Assembly (NCBI RefSeq): GCF_003417465.1
Contig: NZ_QVMV01000024.1
Coordinates: 1-48,097 of the forward strand
Reading direction: 5' to 3'
Length of the DNA: 48,097 nucleotides
DNA from: Wenzhouxiangella sp. 15190
GTDB lineage: Bacteria; Pseudomonadota; Gammaproteobacteria; Xanthomonadales; Wenzhouxiangellaceae
The position numbers and the translations under genes were made by a program. Positions 7,435 through 16,696 of this stretch are shown here, piece by piece. How positions within the stretch are numbered: position 1 is the stretch's first letter; every line of letters begins with the position of its first letter. The notes beneath the pieces are model-generated. The model was not told where the DNA came from. It saw nothing but the letters and a program-made list of their open reading frames with translations, and did not search any database.

Positions 7435-8155
7435 TTAAAAATATCCTTCAATCTTTTTCTGCTCCATGGATGCCCCGGGATCCTTGTCGATTGCCCCACC
7501 ATGCCTCTCCGAGTGCCGAACGGCGATCGTCTCCTCGATCACTTCCAGCAAGGTCGTGGCATTCACTTCACCGCCCCGGTCAGCGGCCAGCAGCCGAGGG
7601 TCCTGAAGCGCACCATCCGCTTCTCGGGCCTTTCGCCTTCCTCGAACGGGAAATCGTTGCTCATCGTGTACCATCATGAGCATGCCATCGCGCTCGACCA
7701 CCGTCCGCTCAGCGGCAAAGAAAAGCGGCACCATCGGAATGTCTTCGGAATAGATGTACTGCCAGACATCGAGCTCGGTCCAGTTTGACAGCGGAAAGAC
7801 GCGAATGGACTCGCCTTTGTGTACACGACCGTTGTAGACATTCCACAGCTCGGGACGCTGGCTCTTAGGATCCCAGCGATGCTTGCGGTCACGGAACGAA
7901 AACACGCGCTCCTTTGCGCGCGAACCTTCCTCGTCCCGACGCGCCCCACCGAAAGCTGCATCAAAACTGTACTGATTCAGCGCCTGCTTTAAAAGCTTGC
8001 GTCTTTATGATGCCGGTGTGCACCTTCGAACCATGCGTGAACGGACACACGCCTTGCTCAACACCTTCCTGGTTGACGTGCACATTCAGGCCCATCCCAA
8101 GCTCTTCAGCGATGCTAACGCGGAATTCATACATCGCCTTGAATTTTTACAAAGA
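7435..8155 (-). pseudogene. 5'-truncated, frameshifted cysD remnant
   Basis: Minus-strand pieces match Cys[40 protein letters not shown], then after a frameshift [26 protein letters not shown], then [12 protein letters not shown], a second frameshift near DEQRFP, and the C-terminus [16 protein letters not shown]. The N-terminal third with the PP-loop is absent. It is a distinct CysD lineage from the intact gene at 4.4-5.4 kb. Confidence 0.9.
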
Positions 8156-8279
8156 AACCCAAATAGCTCAAAGCACCCCAATGACTTAATTGGTTAGAGC
8201 GGTCGTAGAATATAACCCCAACCGCACAGCGAAGTTGAAGATTCAGGCGCACGAGAATAACACTAAGCCAAGCCCGGTA

Positions 8280-9911
8280 TCACAGCATTTCGTAGGCTAC
8301 ACCGCCCTCGCTTTCCAGCACCTTGCGGGCCAGGAAGGACCATGGACTACCCTTTTTGCGCAACTCAATCAACTCGCCCTCGGACGCAACCGAGATAAGT
8401 TGTGGGGTGCCAGCTATCGTGCCGCGAGAGCGACGTTCCCGCACGCGAAATAGGATTTCCTGATCCTCCCCCAGAGAAAAAGTGACAGAGAGGTCATGGA
8501 GCGCCCGATCGGGCTGAACAAAAAGCTCGCGCATGGTCACTGCCTTTCGCTGAGTATCCTCACGATGACGGCGAAACACCTGAAGTCTCACCCAGCCCTT
8601 CTGACCTCGCGTACCCACAGGAACCCTTAAGCGCCAAAGGCCCGCTGGGTGCCTGAACCACCCCGAATTTATCAGCCAAGGACGCTGATCGGGCTTCATT
8701 TCCAAGACAGCACCGGAAGGTCCAGCCCGGTGCTGAATTAGCCGTGCATCCTGCCCGACCAGAGATTCGATGGGACGCTCGATTACATCAGGCGAAGCAC
8801 TAGAACTCCTTACCTGCACCGCTTCGGTAACAATCTCGTTCGACAAATGCACGAAAACGGCCAGAAAGCCAGGGCCCATTTTCCACAGCGAACGCACACT
8901 CACGTCCCCTCGAATCATTACGGGTTGCGGAACGGCAAAGTACCGGGCACGAAAATAATCAAATGCATGGTCAGCAAAAATCACCCAACGCCTTTCGGGA
9001 TCATCTAGCTCAACCTTTAAGTCCTCAATAAGAGAAAAGACATCCCCATCAACCTCTGTCAGCCTTTTTTCAACAGAGCTCAATCCGCCATATTGCAGTA
9101 CCGCCCCGTAATGCCGCTGCCACAACGTCACCTGCCAACCCAGATCAAGCAGCAACCAACCGAGGCCGGAGGCAATGCCTATGCCTAAGAGGGCCCGATG
9201 CGGGTTCAGTTTGCCACTATACGTCATCCAGAGGCAAGCCAACAAGGCCATCAGCAGGATCCAAGCTACCACCACCGGTACCGGAGACAGCTCAAGCGGC
9301 GTCCATTCCGGCCGGTTTAGGTTGATGCTGCGCTGTTTCCAACCGTCCAGGTCGACTAGGCTGCGCATTAGCAAACCCTGCAGCTCCAGAAACGAAGGAC
9401 GCGCAAGATGAACCGTAGCGGACTTTATACTCACGCCCGGGCCCAATCCGCCCAGCGCGCCAACAACCACATGTCGCACTTTGCCGCCGCCGAGACGAAG
9501 CTGATGGCCAGAGACCCGGGCAACCCCTTCTTCGATCCACTTAGCCGGCGCCGTTTCCGGCTGAGTGATGTTCTCGGCCTGGTCAACACCCAGGCTGAGA
9601 GAGTGTGCGTTAACCCTTTGGCTAAATATCACTTCCAGGAACCCAAACTCCTTGGCCGATAGCGATACGGGCAATGCCGCTGCGGCCACAGTTTGCGCCT
9701 TATTGCCCGGCCGCGTGATCAGGAATCTATCTCCGGTCAGCGCCCCCTCACCGCTCACCATCCACCACGCTTGGTTGGGAATCTCGATAGGAGACATCAT
9801 GTCGCGAACATGCTTTCCCGAAAGCAGCAAAAGGCAGTAGCCGCCCCACAAGACCAGCGCACTAAATATGCCAGCAATCAAAATAATTTCAAAGATAGAA
9901 CGAAGACTCAC
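8280..9911 (-). CDS. Uncharacterised membrane protein of the polysaccharide locus
   Basis: I do not recognise this 543-residue protein. Hydrophobic segments are visible at about residues 7-30, 210-232 and 240-262. The first third and last half look like beta-rich, extracytoplasmic domains without known catalytic motifs. A 3' fragment of a diverged paralogue lies at 6539-6790, so the family had at least two members here. Its neighbour upstream is a GT-C-like membrane protein, which suggests a joint role in lipid-linked sugar transfer or export, but that is only context. Confidence 0.7.
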   Translation of the reverse strand: MSLRSIFEIILIAGIFSALVLWGGYCLLLLSGKHVRDMMSPIEIPNQAWWMVSGEGALTGDRFLITRPGNKAQTVAAAALPVSLSAKEFGFLEVIFSQRVNAHSLSLGVDQAENITQPETAPAKWIEEGVARVSGHQLRLGGGKVRHVVVGALGGLGPGVSIKSATVHLARPSFLELQGLLMRSLVDLDGWKQRSINLNRPEWTPLELSPVPVVVAWILLMALLACLWMTYSGKLNPHRALLGIGIASGLGWLLLDLGWQVTLWQRHYGAVLQYGGLSSVEKRLTEVDGDVFSLIEDLKVELDDPERRWVIFADHAFDYFRARYFAVPQPVMIRGDVSVRSLWKMGPGFLAVFVHLSNEIVTEAVQVRSSSASPDVIERPIESLVGQDARLIQHRAGPSGAVLEMKPDQRPWLINSGWFRHPAGLWRLRVPVGTRGQKGWVRLQVFRRHREDTQRKAVTMRELFVQPDRALHDLSVTFSLGEDQEILFRVRERRSRGTIAGTPQLISVASEGELIELRKKGSPWSFLARKVLESEGGVAYEML

Positions 9912-10049
9912 TAATACTCCTCCGGAGCACCAAATTCAGTAAAACCACGTTGACCGCTTCTTTATAACCGCGCCCTCTGGACCGTGGGATTTCTCAATAC
10001 TATGGGCCAATGATTCCAGCCGAAGGGCGAGCGGTGGGCAACCCATCTG

Positions 10050-10215
10050 CCCTTTGTCTGCGTCAGACGTAGAGTTTAGGCAAGAGGCAAACAACTGTAT
10101 CGGAGTGACGCCGTCCGGAACCGCGTTCGGCCTCTCATGTGGAATCCCCTGTTGCTCCAGTATAAAAATACTCCACTTCTGAGCAACACCAATCTTGGGA
10201 GCGATTACTCTCAAA
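10050..10215 (-). mobile_element. Internally deleted remnant of the IS3-family element at 20.5-21.7 kb
   Basis: Plus-strand sequence at 10134-10200 (TGGAATCCCCTGTTGCTCCA and onward to CCACTTCTGAGC) matches the 5' end of the IS3-type element at 21.66-21.74 kb. The adjoining bases at 10060-10133 match the 3' end of its orfB (20.57-20.64 kb). The body is missing, so the two element ends are fused as in a MITE-like deletion derivative. The open frame across it is not a gene. Confidence 0.7.
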
Positions 10216-10303
10216 TTACACGGTGCGGTCAAGCCGTGTTGCAATTCAGGCTTGAACCCAAGGTGCGCATAGCTAAAGGACGGTCATCATACGGCAGACA
10301 AAT

Positions 10304-11767
10304 TCAGGCTCCCCGACAACGAGACAGCTGAAACAGCTTTTCCAAGGTGAGTGCGCAAAAGAACGACGCAGTCGGAGTTATATGAAGCAATATTCGATTA
10401 ACGCTAGTACCGTCAACAACGCTTTGGGAAAAATCTGTAAAAACACAGATGCCAGCGAAGACTGCACCACTCAAGCTCAAAATCATAGTTACTCTAAAAT
10501 ATGCCACGTCTGGATATGAAAAAATGGAGATAGCCAAACCTGCAATATATAAAACCGTAAAAAAATACCAAAATAAATGCCAGTTACTATATATGTATAA
10601 ATGCTTGAGAATTGAAAAAAGAGACTCATAGCTCGGCGGAAATACGAGCGCCACGCCTCCAGCAATTCCAAGCCTTCCTTCATTTCCCAGCCATTGCCCG
10701 GAGGGCCCAAGGGCATAGTAGTAGACTAACAAAACAATCACGCTGATAACACCAACAATCAAAAGCACTCTAGCTCGATCTATTTTTAACCAAATATTAG
10801 AAATAGCCATAGACAAACAAATTACTCCGACCCAGAGTATGCCATGCTCCTTCAGCATCAACATGCCCAAGCATCCAGCTATGACTGGCACGAAAATGCT
10901 TGCACTCTGACGCCATTTGTATTTTAAATAGATCAATCCTGAAATCACTAAGAACAAAACACTGATCCAAATATCAGCGTAACCTGCGAGTACCGCGTGG
11001 GTGGAAACGAAAGGCATTGACAGAAACGCATACGTCGTCATTAGCGCGATAGTCAAACGGACTTTCCCAAGCCTACTGAATCCAAATAAGAGGAGCCCCG
11101 TACATATCCATACAATGGGCCATCCAGCATTCATCAAGGAGTCATTCCAATCCCCAATATTCTGAACAAACCAAAGCCAAATAAGCCCTAACCCAGAAGG
11201 ATGTGTAGTTTCCCCAGTCCAATAAATCTCATCCGCCAAGAAGAACGGCCCAGTGAATGCATCAAACCGATCTGGAAAAGAAAACCACACTTTTGCCTCG
11301 ATCGCATACCCCCGCCAAGCGTCCCATGGAAACAGGGGGCGCAAAAGCACTTCTGATAAAACGCCTATTGCCCGCACCGCGAGCAAAGACAGGATTAGAT
11401 ACACTAGCCATTTGCATGTACGATCAAAAGCAGATATGAACTGCTGCAATCCATAACTGGAATGCTCACGATTAAAAGGGCGGCTGTCTTTCTTTATCCG
11501 GTGGAAACTAAGCGCGAGGAAGACAAACATAAGACAAATCTGCAGAACAATGTTGCTAGACAGATACAGTCCCTCTCCTGCATAGCCTAAAATATAGTAT
11601 CCAAGCATGATCCATGTAAGGCCAATCGGGAAGGCCATGCCTATTATTGCGGGCCAGTAGCCAACATGGCGAATATGCCAAAACCCAAACAGGAAGAGCA
11701 GGCCTACGACCCATGGTATCGCAACCGCTACCAGTAAACTTGGGAAAGAAGCGATCAATGAATTCAT
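10304..11767 (-). CDS. GT-C-type polytopic membrane glycosyltransferase-like protein
   Basis: This 487-residue protein has about eleven hydrophobic segments. After the third or fourth comes PLFPWDAWRGYAIEAKVWF, a loop typical of GT-C/GT39-like proteins, followed by HPSGLGLIWLWFV. GT-C enzymes use polyprenyl-phosphate sugars on the outer face of the membrane. No catalytic acid can be assigned with certainty. The gene is AT-richer than the flanks of the locus, in line with horizontal transfer. Its partner downstream is the unknown 543-residue protein. Confidence 0.65.
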   Translation of the reverse strand: MNSLIASFPSLLVAVAIPWVVGLLFLFGFWHIRHVGYWPAIIGMAFPIGLTWIMLGYYILGYAGEGLYLSSNIVLQICLMFVFLALSFHRIKKDSRPFNREHSSYGLQQFISAFDRTCKWLVYLILSLLAVRAIGVLSEVLLRPLFPWDAWRGYAIEAKVWFSFPDRFDAFTGPFFLADEIYWTGETTHPSGLGLIWLWFVQNIGDWNDSLMNAGWPIVWICTGLLLFGFSRLGKVRLTIALMTTYAFLSMPFVSTHAVLAGYADIWISVLFLVISGLIYLKYKWRQSASIFVPVIAGCLGMLMLKEHGILWVGVICLSMAISNIWLKIDRARVLLIVGVISVIVLLVYYYALGPSGQWLGNEGRLGIAGGVALVFPPSYESLFSILKHLYIYSNWHLFWYFFTVLYIAGLAISIFSYPDVAYFRVTMILSLSGAVFAGICVFTDFSQSVVDGTSVNRILLHITPTASFFCALTLEKLFQLSRCRGA

Positions 11768-12314
11768 TGCTTTAATACTAAAGTGAAAAGGTTAGGTTCA
11801 ACCTAACGTCATAACTTCTTCTCGCGCTAGGACCTCGCAGCGTTTTCCAGGCGGCCGTTTTCCTTTTTCGATATTTAGAGTTACGCCAGGCTGCTACGAA
11901 TTATCGAGCGTACGAGCTCGTAATCCTTGATGAACTTCTGCCAGCCGTGCGCGGTATGTTGGCTGACTTGACGGGAAAGCTTACGCATGCTGCTCGAGTT
12001 CAGCCACCTACAGGCCATCGTTCATGGAAACCTTATTCTGGAAATGGAGCAGCATTCCGACATCATCCACCGCATCATCGAATTGGAGCGTAAAGGACCT
12101 AGACGGCAAAGATCGCCAGCTCCACGTCGAAGAAAGCCTGACACCCACAGACTTGGAAAATATCCAGTCCGGTTCACCACCGTGCTTTACCGAACTAGGC
12201 GAATGCGTAGTCGCAGTTTGCCTCGAGCTTCGGAAGATCAGGTATTTCATGAAATTTGAATTCTGAATACTATTTCCTGAAACCCGTTGATCCAGGACCT
12301 GGAACCCGGAGCTC
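11768..12314. other. 547-base gap without a clear gene
   Basis: On the minus strand 11883-11990 encodes a short frame, MRKLSRQVSQHTAHGWQK to RSSLA, that resembles the C-terminal tail of a glycosyltransferase, but nothing in frame precedes it. Frames at 12.0-12.26 kb on either strand are unrecognised. The segment looks like decayed coding sequence between two transferase genes. Confidence 0.4.
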
Positions 12315-13073
12315 CTACTTTCTATTCCAAAACTGCCCCAACTTGGAAAGATTCTTCCACGCCAATGCTCCGTATCCCCCCAGCGCTCCAACTCCAGTTT
12401 CCTGCAGTGCTCTCAAATCCTCCTGAGACTTCCTGATGATATTGCCGATGGATTTATTGCTGGCGCCCCCGACCCGCATCTTCACTAATACCTTCGGAAT
12501 ATAAACGGCACGAAAATCAGGGTGTCCAAACAATCGAAGCATATGGTGGTAATCGGCGGCAATTGAATAGCTCGTATCAAACCTGCCGATGCGATCGTAC
12601 CACTCGCGGCGCACATAGAGAGTAGGATGGGGTGGCATCCAGCCCCACTTGAGACGCTGAAGGCTAAACGGGCGTGGTTGCCAATAACGGACTACGCGAT
12701 CGGTTTCGTCAGGGTGTACATACTGTAAGTCGCCGTACACAGCGCTGACTGATGGATTGGTGAAAGATCGAGCTATGCGAGAAAGCGTTGACGCTGATGC
12801 TAGAACGTCGTCCGCATGTAGGAAGCCGATAACATCTCCGCTCGCCAAGTTGATGCCCTTGTTTAGCGCGTCGTAGATGCCCTCATCAGGCTCGCTGATG
12901 ATCGTGTCGATATGGCTTTCTCGACGACGCAGTAAATCGAGTGTACCGTCTTTGCTTGCACCATCAATCACAATCCGTTCTATATCGGGCCCATCTTGGG
13001 CGTCGATTGAGTTCAAGCAGTCCTGGATCGTTCCCAGAGCATTGAATGTAACAGTAACGATTGAGATCTTCAC
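12315..13073 (-). CDS. Family 2 glycosyltransferase
   Basis: The 252-residue GT-A fold protein starts KISIVTVTFNALGTIQDCLNSI and carries IERIVIDGASKDGT, DEGIYDALNKGI and the metal-binding HADD of the DXD type. WGWMPPHPTLYVRREWYDRIG and SIAADYHHMLRLF follow, the usual pattern of WcaA-like family 2 transferases. It would add a sugar from a nucleotide donor to the lipid-linked repeat unit. I chose GTG at 13073, which opens exactly at the conserved strand; an upstream ATG at 13142 adds an atypical leader. Confidence 0.88.
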   Translation of the reverse strand: MKISIVTVTFNALGTIQDCLNSIDAQDGPDIERIVIDGASKDGTLDLLRRRESHIDTIISEPDEGIYDALNKGINLASGDVIGFLHADDVLASASTLSRIARSFTNPSVSAVYGDLQYVHPDETDRVVRYWQPRPFSLQRLKWGWMPPHPTLYVRREWYDRIGRFDTSYSIAADYHHMLRLFGHPDFRAVYIPKVLVKMRVGGASNKSIGNIIRKSQEDLRALQETGVGALGGYGALAWKNLSKLGQFWNRK

Positions 13074-13199
13074 AGAGATAAAGCAACGCCTGTCGGGTTC
13101 GAATGCGGTGGCATTAGGTAATATAGTGGCGCTCGATGGCACTGCAACACTGATTCAATAATCGTGACCAGATCCCGATTCTAGCGCTCCCAGCCCAGC

Positions 13200-13870
13200 T
13201 TGTCGGTGACTAATTGATTTTCGGCAAGCGGGACCGCGGAATCACCTTTCCGAATAGTAATTGATATTTGGTTAGCAAGGTGCAGAATGGAACTCCCGCG
13301 ATCCAAAGATATTTCGGTTCCTTACGATCAGGCCTGACAATAGGCCTTGTGGGGTTAATCCCGACAAATTCGTCACGGCGGCGATGAAGTACGCCGCCTC
13401 GCGATGGCAGGTCCAAAACTCGTCGACCAGCCGTTTCACGCGAGCGTCCCCCGCCGCAGATAGTGGTCGAGCACGTTGACCCAGTTCATCGGACAGAGTG
13501 CAACAGCAGGGCGGAGAATTCTCGCGCCGCTGCGTTGGGGTATAGGAGATATCAGCTAGCAGCTGATACGGGCGAGTGGCACGGATATGCGCCTTGCACT
13601 CTTCCAAGTTCCTGCGAAGTTTCCCTTGATAACGAGGATACGCGCGCCAGGTGGCTGCCATGTCATGAGCTAGTGGTTGAATCATCGGTTTCGGTACGCT
13701 CGTAATTTTCTGCACGTCGCAGCCAAACAACGACGAGATGATGCCTCAGGACACTGCGTTCGTATGGACCACTCGGAGTCCAACCAACCAAACACCCAAT
13801 CCAGCAATCACAGGCGCGATCTGACCGGCGTGTCCAAGCCCGTGGCGGGACACCGCGACATATGCCCGGC
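13200..13870 (-). pseudogene. Decayed MurG-like glycosyltransferase gene
   Basis: Minus-strand fragments AYVAVSRHGLGHAGQIAPVI, then in another frame HDMAATWRAYPRYQGKLRRN and IRATRPYQLLADISYTPTQ, and in a third frame EFVGINPTRPIVRPD follow the order of GT28-like proteins that open with a G-H-G-H nucleotide-binding loop. Several frameshifts break it. It begins just downstream of the epimerase stop at 13888, where the next gene of the operon would sit. I am only moderately sure of the family. Confidence 0.45.
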
Positions 13871-13887
13871 GGTCAGAAACCGTCGGC

Positions 13888-14805
13888 TCAGGAAAGCCGA
13901 ATCTGTTCGAGCATCTCCGGTAGCACGTCACTGAATTGCCGGTCGCCCGGCGGCAACAACCCATGAACCGCTGTCGGCTCTACGCGGAGATCCCGCAGTC
14001 GTGCCTGCTGATTCGTATGGATGAACTCCACCGTGGCATCGTACTCGCGCAAGACCCCCACTGCCTCATTAACGGTGGCGTTGGTCTCGACGACATCGTG
14101 CACGCCCGACTCCACTTCACCAAGAATCGCCTTGGTCACCGCGTGTGCGAGCGCGTCCACGTGAACCACCGGCCGCGCCTGCTCGCCGCTGCCGTGCACG
14201 TGCAGCGCTCGCCCAAGCGCCGCGTCCAGAACGAATCGATTCACGAACGTGTCAAAACGCGCCACCGGGTTGAGCCCGTAGACGGTACCGGCCCGAAGTA
14301 TCACAGTCGCGCGCTGCGCAGAGAGCCTTTGGACGTGGCGCTCACCCGCGAGCTTCGAGGAGCCGTAGGCGTTGGCCGGCATCGGCTCGGTGGTCACGTC
14401 CGCGATCCCATCCGGAAAGCCATAGACGGCCCCACTGCTTACGTAAACCATGCGGGGCACCCCACCGTCCTCGACGGCGTAGCAGGCCTCCGCAGTACCC
14501 CAGTGATTCACTTGATCGAAGGCGTGAGGATTGTCATTGTTGAACGGTGACGGGGCAAGCGCTGCCAGATGACACACGCAGTCCGCCCCTTGCACTGCCC
14601 GCTGCATGCCGCGCCCGTTCAGGATCTCGTCCACCGTGACCCGGACCTTGCGGCGCCCGCGCGGTTTGTCCGCAAGCAACAGCCCGTAATTCCGGCGCGC
14701 AAAGTTATCGTAGACGAGTATTTCATCGACCTCGGGCCTACCGGCGAGGACATTCAGCACACTCCAGCCGACGTAGCCCGCCGCACCGGTAATCATGACT
14801 TTCAT
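13888..14805 (-). CDS. NAD-dependent epimerase/dehydratase
   Basis: This 305-residue extended SDR protein has MKVMITGAAGYVGWSVLNVL (Rossmann GxxGxxG), VCHLAALAPSPFNND, YVSSGAVYG and YGSSKLAGE (catalytic YxxxK). It should modify a nucleotide sugar, but the substrate cannot be read from the sequence. I chose ATG 14805: it is preceded by GGAGGATTGAGTCG, and the stop of cysH is inside that leader, so the two genes are translationally coupled. The coupling to an APS reductase gene raises the possibility of a role near sulfur-sugar synthesis, which is speculative. Confidence 0.85.
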   Translation of the reverse strand: MKVMITGAAGYVGWSVLNVLAGRPEVDEILVYDNFARRNYGLLLADKPRGRRKVRVTVDEILNGRGMQRAVQGADCVCHLAALAPSPFNNDNPHAFDQVNHWGTAEACYAVEDGGVPRMVYVSSGAVYGFPDGIADVTTEPMPANAYGSSKLAGERHVQRLSAQRATVILRAGTVYGLNPVARFDTFVNRFVLDAALGRALHVHGSGEQARPVVHVDALAHAVTKAILGEVESGVHDVVETNATVNEAVGVLREYDATVEFIHTNQQARLRDLRVEPTAVHGLLPPGDRQFSDVLPEMLEQIRLS

Positions 14806-14809
14806 CGAC

Positions 14810-15514
14810 TCAATCCTCCTCGTCTGTGCCCAGGTCCGTGTGCAAGCCGCACTCGGTCTTTGATTGCCCACTCCAACGCCCGTCACGATCATCGGCCATG
14901 GCACTGATTGGACGCGTGCACGGCATACAGCCAATACTTAGATACCCTTGCTGCTGCAGCGGGTGCTCCGGGAGGTCGTGGGCTTCTCGATACGCATAGA
15001 TTTCCCGTGCGGTCCAATCGAGCATGGGGTGATACCGCACGATCCCATGCGGCCCCTCCTGCTCCTTGGCAAAACCCGACCGCACCGCACTCTGGTCGGC
15101 GCGCACCCCACTCATCCAGATATCGTAGGCTCGCAGGTAAGGTGCCAGTGGCTCCACTTTATTCAGTGCACAACACTTGTCGGTGTCCGCGGCAAACAAC
15201 AGGCGGCCGTCAGCCGTACGCTGCTGGGATTTCGGCACGGACGGACGGACGTTTATCACTTCGAGACCCAGCTGCTCAGCAACAGCATCACGAAACGTCA
15301 ACGTCTCAGGGAACAGATAACCGGTATCCAGGAAGACCACTGGAATACCCGCTCCGTGCCGCGAGACGATGTGCAGCAATGGCAGACTCTGAGTCTGGAA
15401 CGATGAGCTAACGAAGATTCTCTTTCCCTCGGCACGAAACGCCGACAGGCGCTCCAAAACCACCGCCGCCTTCCGTTCAGCGGCATTCAAAGCCAGCTCT
15501 TTCCACTCACTCAT
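14810..15514 (-). CDS. cysH: Adenylylsulfate (APS) reductase, CysH family with [4Fe-4S] motifs
   Basis: CysH reduces activated sulfate to sulfite with thioredoxin or glutathione. The 234-residue product has SSSFQTQSLPLLHIVS, FLDTGYLFPETL, then DTDKCCALNKVEPL and IGCMPCTRPI. The CC and CxxC pairs bind a [4Fe-4S] cluster in the APS-using type, and plain PAPS reductases lack them. The catalytic Cys is in KTECGLHTDLG near the C-terminus. It sits inside the glycosyltransferase operon, overlapping the upstream GT4 gene and coupled to the downstream epimerase. Together with cysD/cysNC and sqdB it can feed sulfite to UDP-sulfoquinovose synthesis. Confidence 0.92.
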   Translation of the reverse strand: MSEWKELALNAAERKAAVVLERLSAFRAEGKRIFVSSSFQTQSLPLLHIVSRHGAGIPVVFLDTGYLFPETLTFRDAVAEQLGLEVINVRPSVPKSQQRTADGRLLFAADTDKCCALNKVEPLAPYLRAYDIWMSGVRADQSAVRSGFAKEQEGPHGIVRYHPMLDWTAREIYAYREAHDLPEHPLQQQGYLSIGCMPCTRPISAMADDRDGRWSGQSKTECGLHTDLGTDEED

Positions 15515-16694
15515 CCATACTCCGCTTGCGTCGCGTACTGCGGTCCCGGCGCAGCTGCCAGTCAGTCAGTACCTGTTTATAGAAATCCGCCGTGTCTTTC
15601 GCCACCTGATCGACACTGAAGTTCTCGATCGCAACCTCCCTGGCACGCTCACCGAAGCGATGACGCAACCGCGCGTCTTCGAGAAGCGTCCCAATGCGTT
15701 TCGCCAGCCCATCGTGATCGCCAACGGGCACGACAAACCCGTTTTCGCCATCGACAAGCTGCCGGGGCACGTCGCCTACATCCGTCGACACCACAGGTCT
15801 TCCCATCGCCATCGCCTCCCAGACCGAAACAGGCGACGACTCCGCCTGCGAGCTACAGACATAGACGTCCAGGCGCGCGAGCAGCGGGCGGACATCCGTG
15901 CGAGCCCCGACGAAAGACACCCGCTCCAGGTCGAGCTCCCGAACCAAAGCGATTAGGCGGCGATGATAACCGCGCTGGCGATCGTAGACCGGTCCGACGA
16001 TGAGCACATGCGGCTCGTGGCCCCGGTCCCGCAGGGATGCAGCGGCGCGGATCAGCGTCTCGAGGCCCTTGATCGGACTCACGTTGGCAACGGTTCCGAT
16101 GATAGGCGCCGTGTCCGAGACCGGAAGGTCGGGGTCACTCGGATAACTCTGACCCGGGTCGAACTCTGCCGAGTCCACTGTCGCTGGAATCACGGCCCGT
16201 GGGCGTTCGGTCCCAATCGCATCCCCGTAGTACTCCTGGGAACGGTGAGAAGCAAAGATAAACCCGCTTGCCAGCGGCTGAACCAGCCGGAACAGTCGAC
16301 GCACCCAGCCGGGCATCGCCGTGTCGTTTAGATGCCAGACCGCCGGCACACCCGCGAGCCTCGCGGCAATCACTGCCTTGTATTGCCAACTGCCGCCGGA
16401 GGCGTGCACGAGGTCGATACCCTCTTGCCGAAAAAGGCGCGCGAGGCGCGCTACCTCTATTGGTGAAAACAGAACAAAAGCAATTGCGGCACGGCACTCT
16501 TTAGTGATCCGCGTAAGCGGCAATTTGCAATACCGCACGCCAAAACCTTCGCACATTCCTTGAAACCTGCCAGCATTCGCATTCGGCATGACGATAAGAG
16601 TCGTTACCAGTCCGGAGAGCGCCTTAGCCACCCGAACCATGCGCACTTGTGGGCCGCCCAGCTTGCCTTCCTCTATTACGTTGGCGACGCGCAT
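15507..16694 (-). CDS. Family 4 glycosyltransferase
   Basis: A 395-residue GT-B fold transferase: MRVANVIEEGKLGGPQVRMV at the start, VHASGGSWQYKAVIAARLAGVPAVW in the N-domain, GTVANVSPIKGLETLIRA, and the donor-site AESSPVSVWEAMAMGRPVVSTDVGDVPRQLV with the family E-x7-E spacing. The ATG at 16694 lies 2 bases after the stop of the preceding glycosyltransferase. A longer frame upstream would overlap that gene and is unlikely. The 3' end overlaps the start of cysH. Confidence 0.9.
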   Translation of the reverse strand: MRVANVIEEGKLGGPQVRMVRVAKALSGLVTTLIVMPNANAGRFQGMCEGFGVRYCKLPLTRITKECRAAIAFVLFSPIEVARLARLFRQEGIDLVHASGGSWQYKAVIAARLAGVPAVWHLNDTAMPGWVRRLFRLVQPLASGFIFASHRSQEYYGDAIGTERPRAVIPATVDSAEFDPGQSYPSDPDLPVSDTAPIIGTVANVSPIKGLETLIRAAASLRDRGHEPHVLIVGPVYDRQRGYHRRLIALVRELDLERVSFVGARTDVRPLLARLDVYVCSSQAESSPVSVWEAMAMGRPVVSTDVGDVPRQLVDGENGFVVPVGDHDGLAKRIGTLLEDARLRHRFGERAREVAIENFSVDQVAKDTADFYKQVLTDWQLRRDRSTRRKRSMDE

Positions 16695-16696
16695 AT

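Noticed and set aside
9936-10244. 102-codon minus-strand open frame
   Set aside because: It lies over the fused ends of an IS3 derivative and has no protein support.
13272-13730. 152-codon minus-strand frame as an intact gene
   Set aside because: Flanking frames carry the preceding and following parts of the same protein pattern, so it is a piece of a frameshifted pseudogene.
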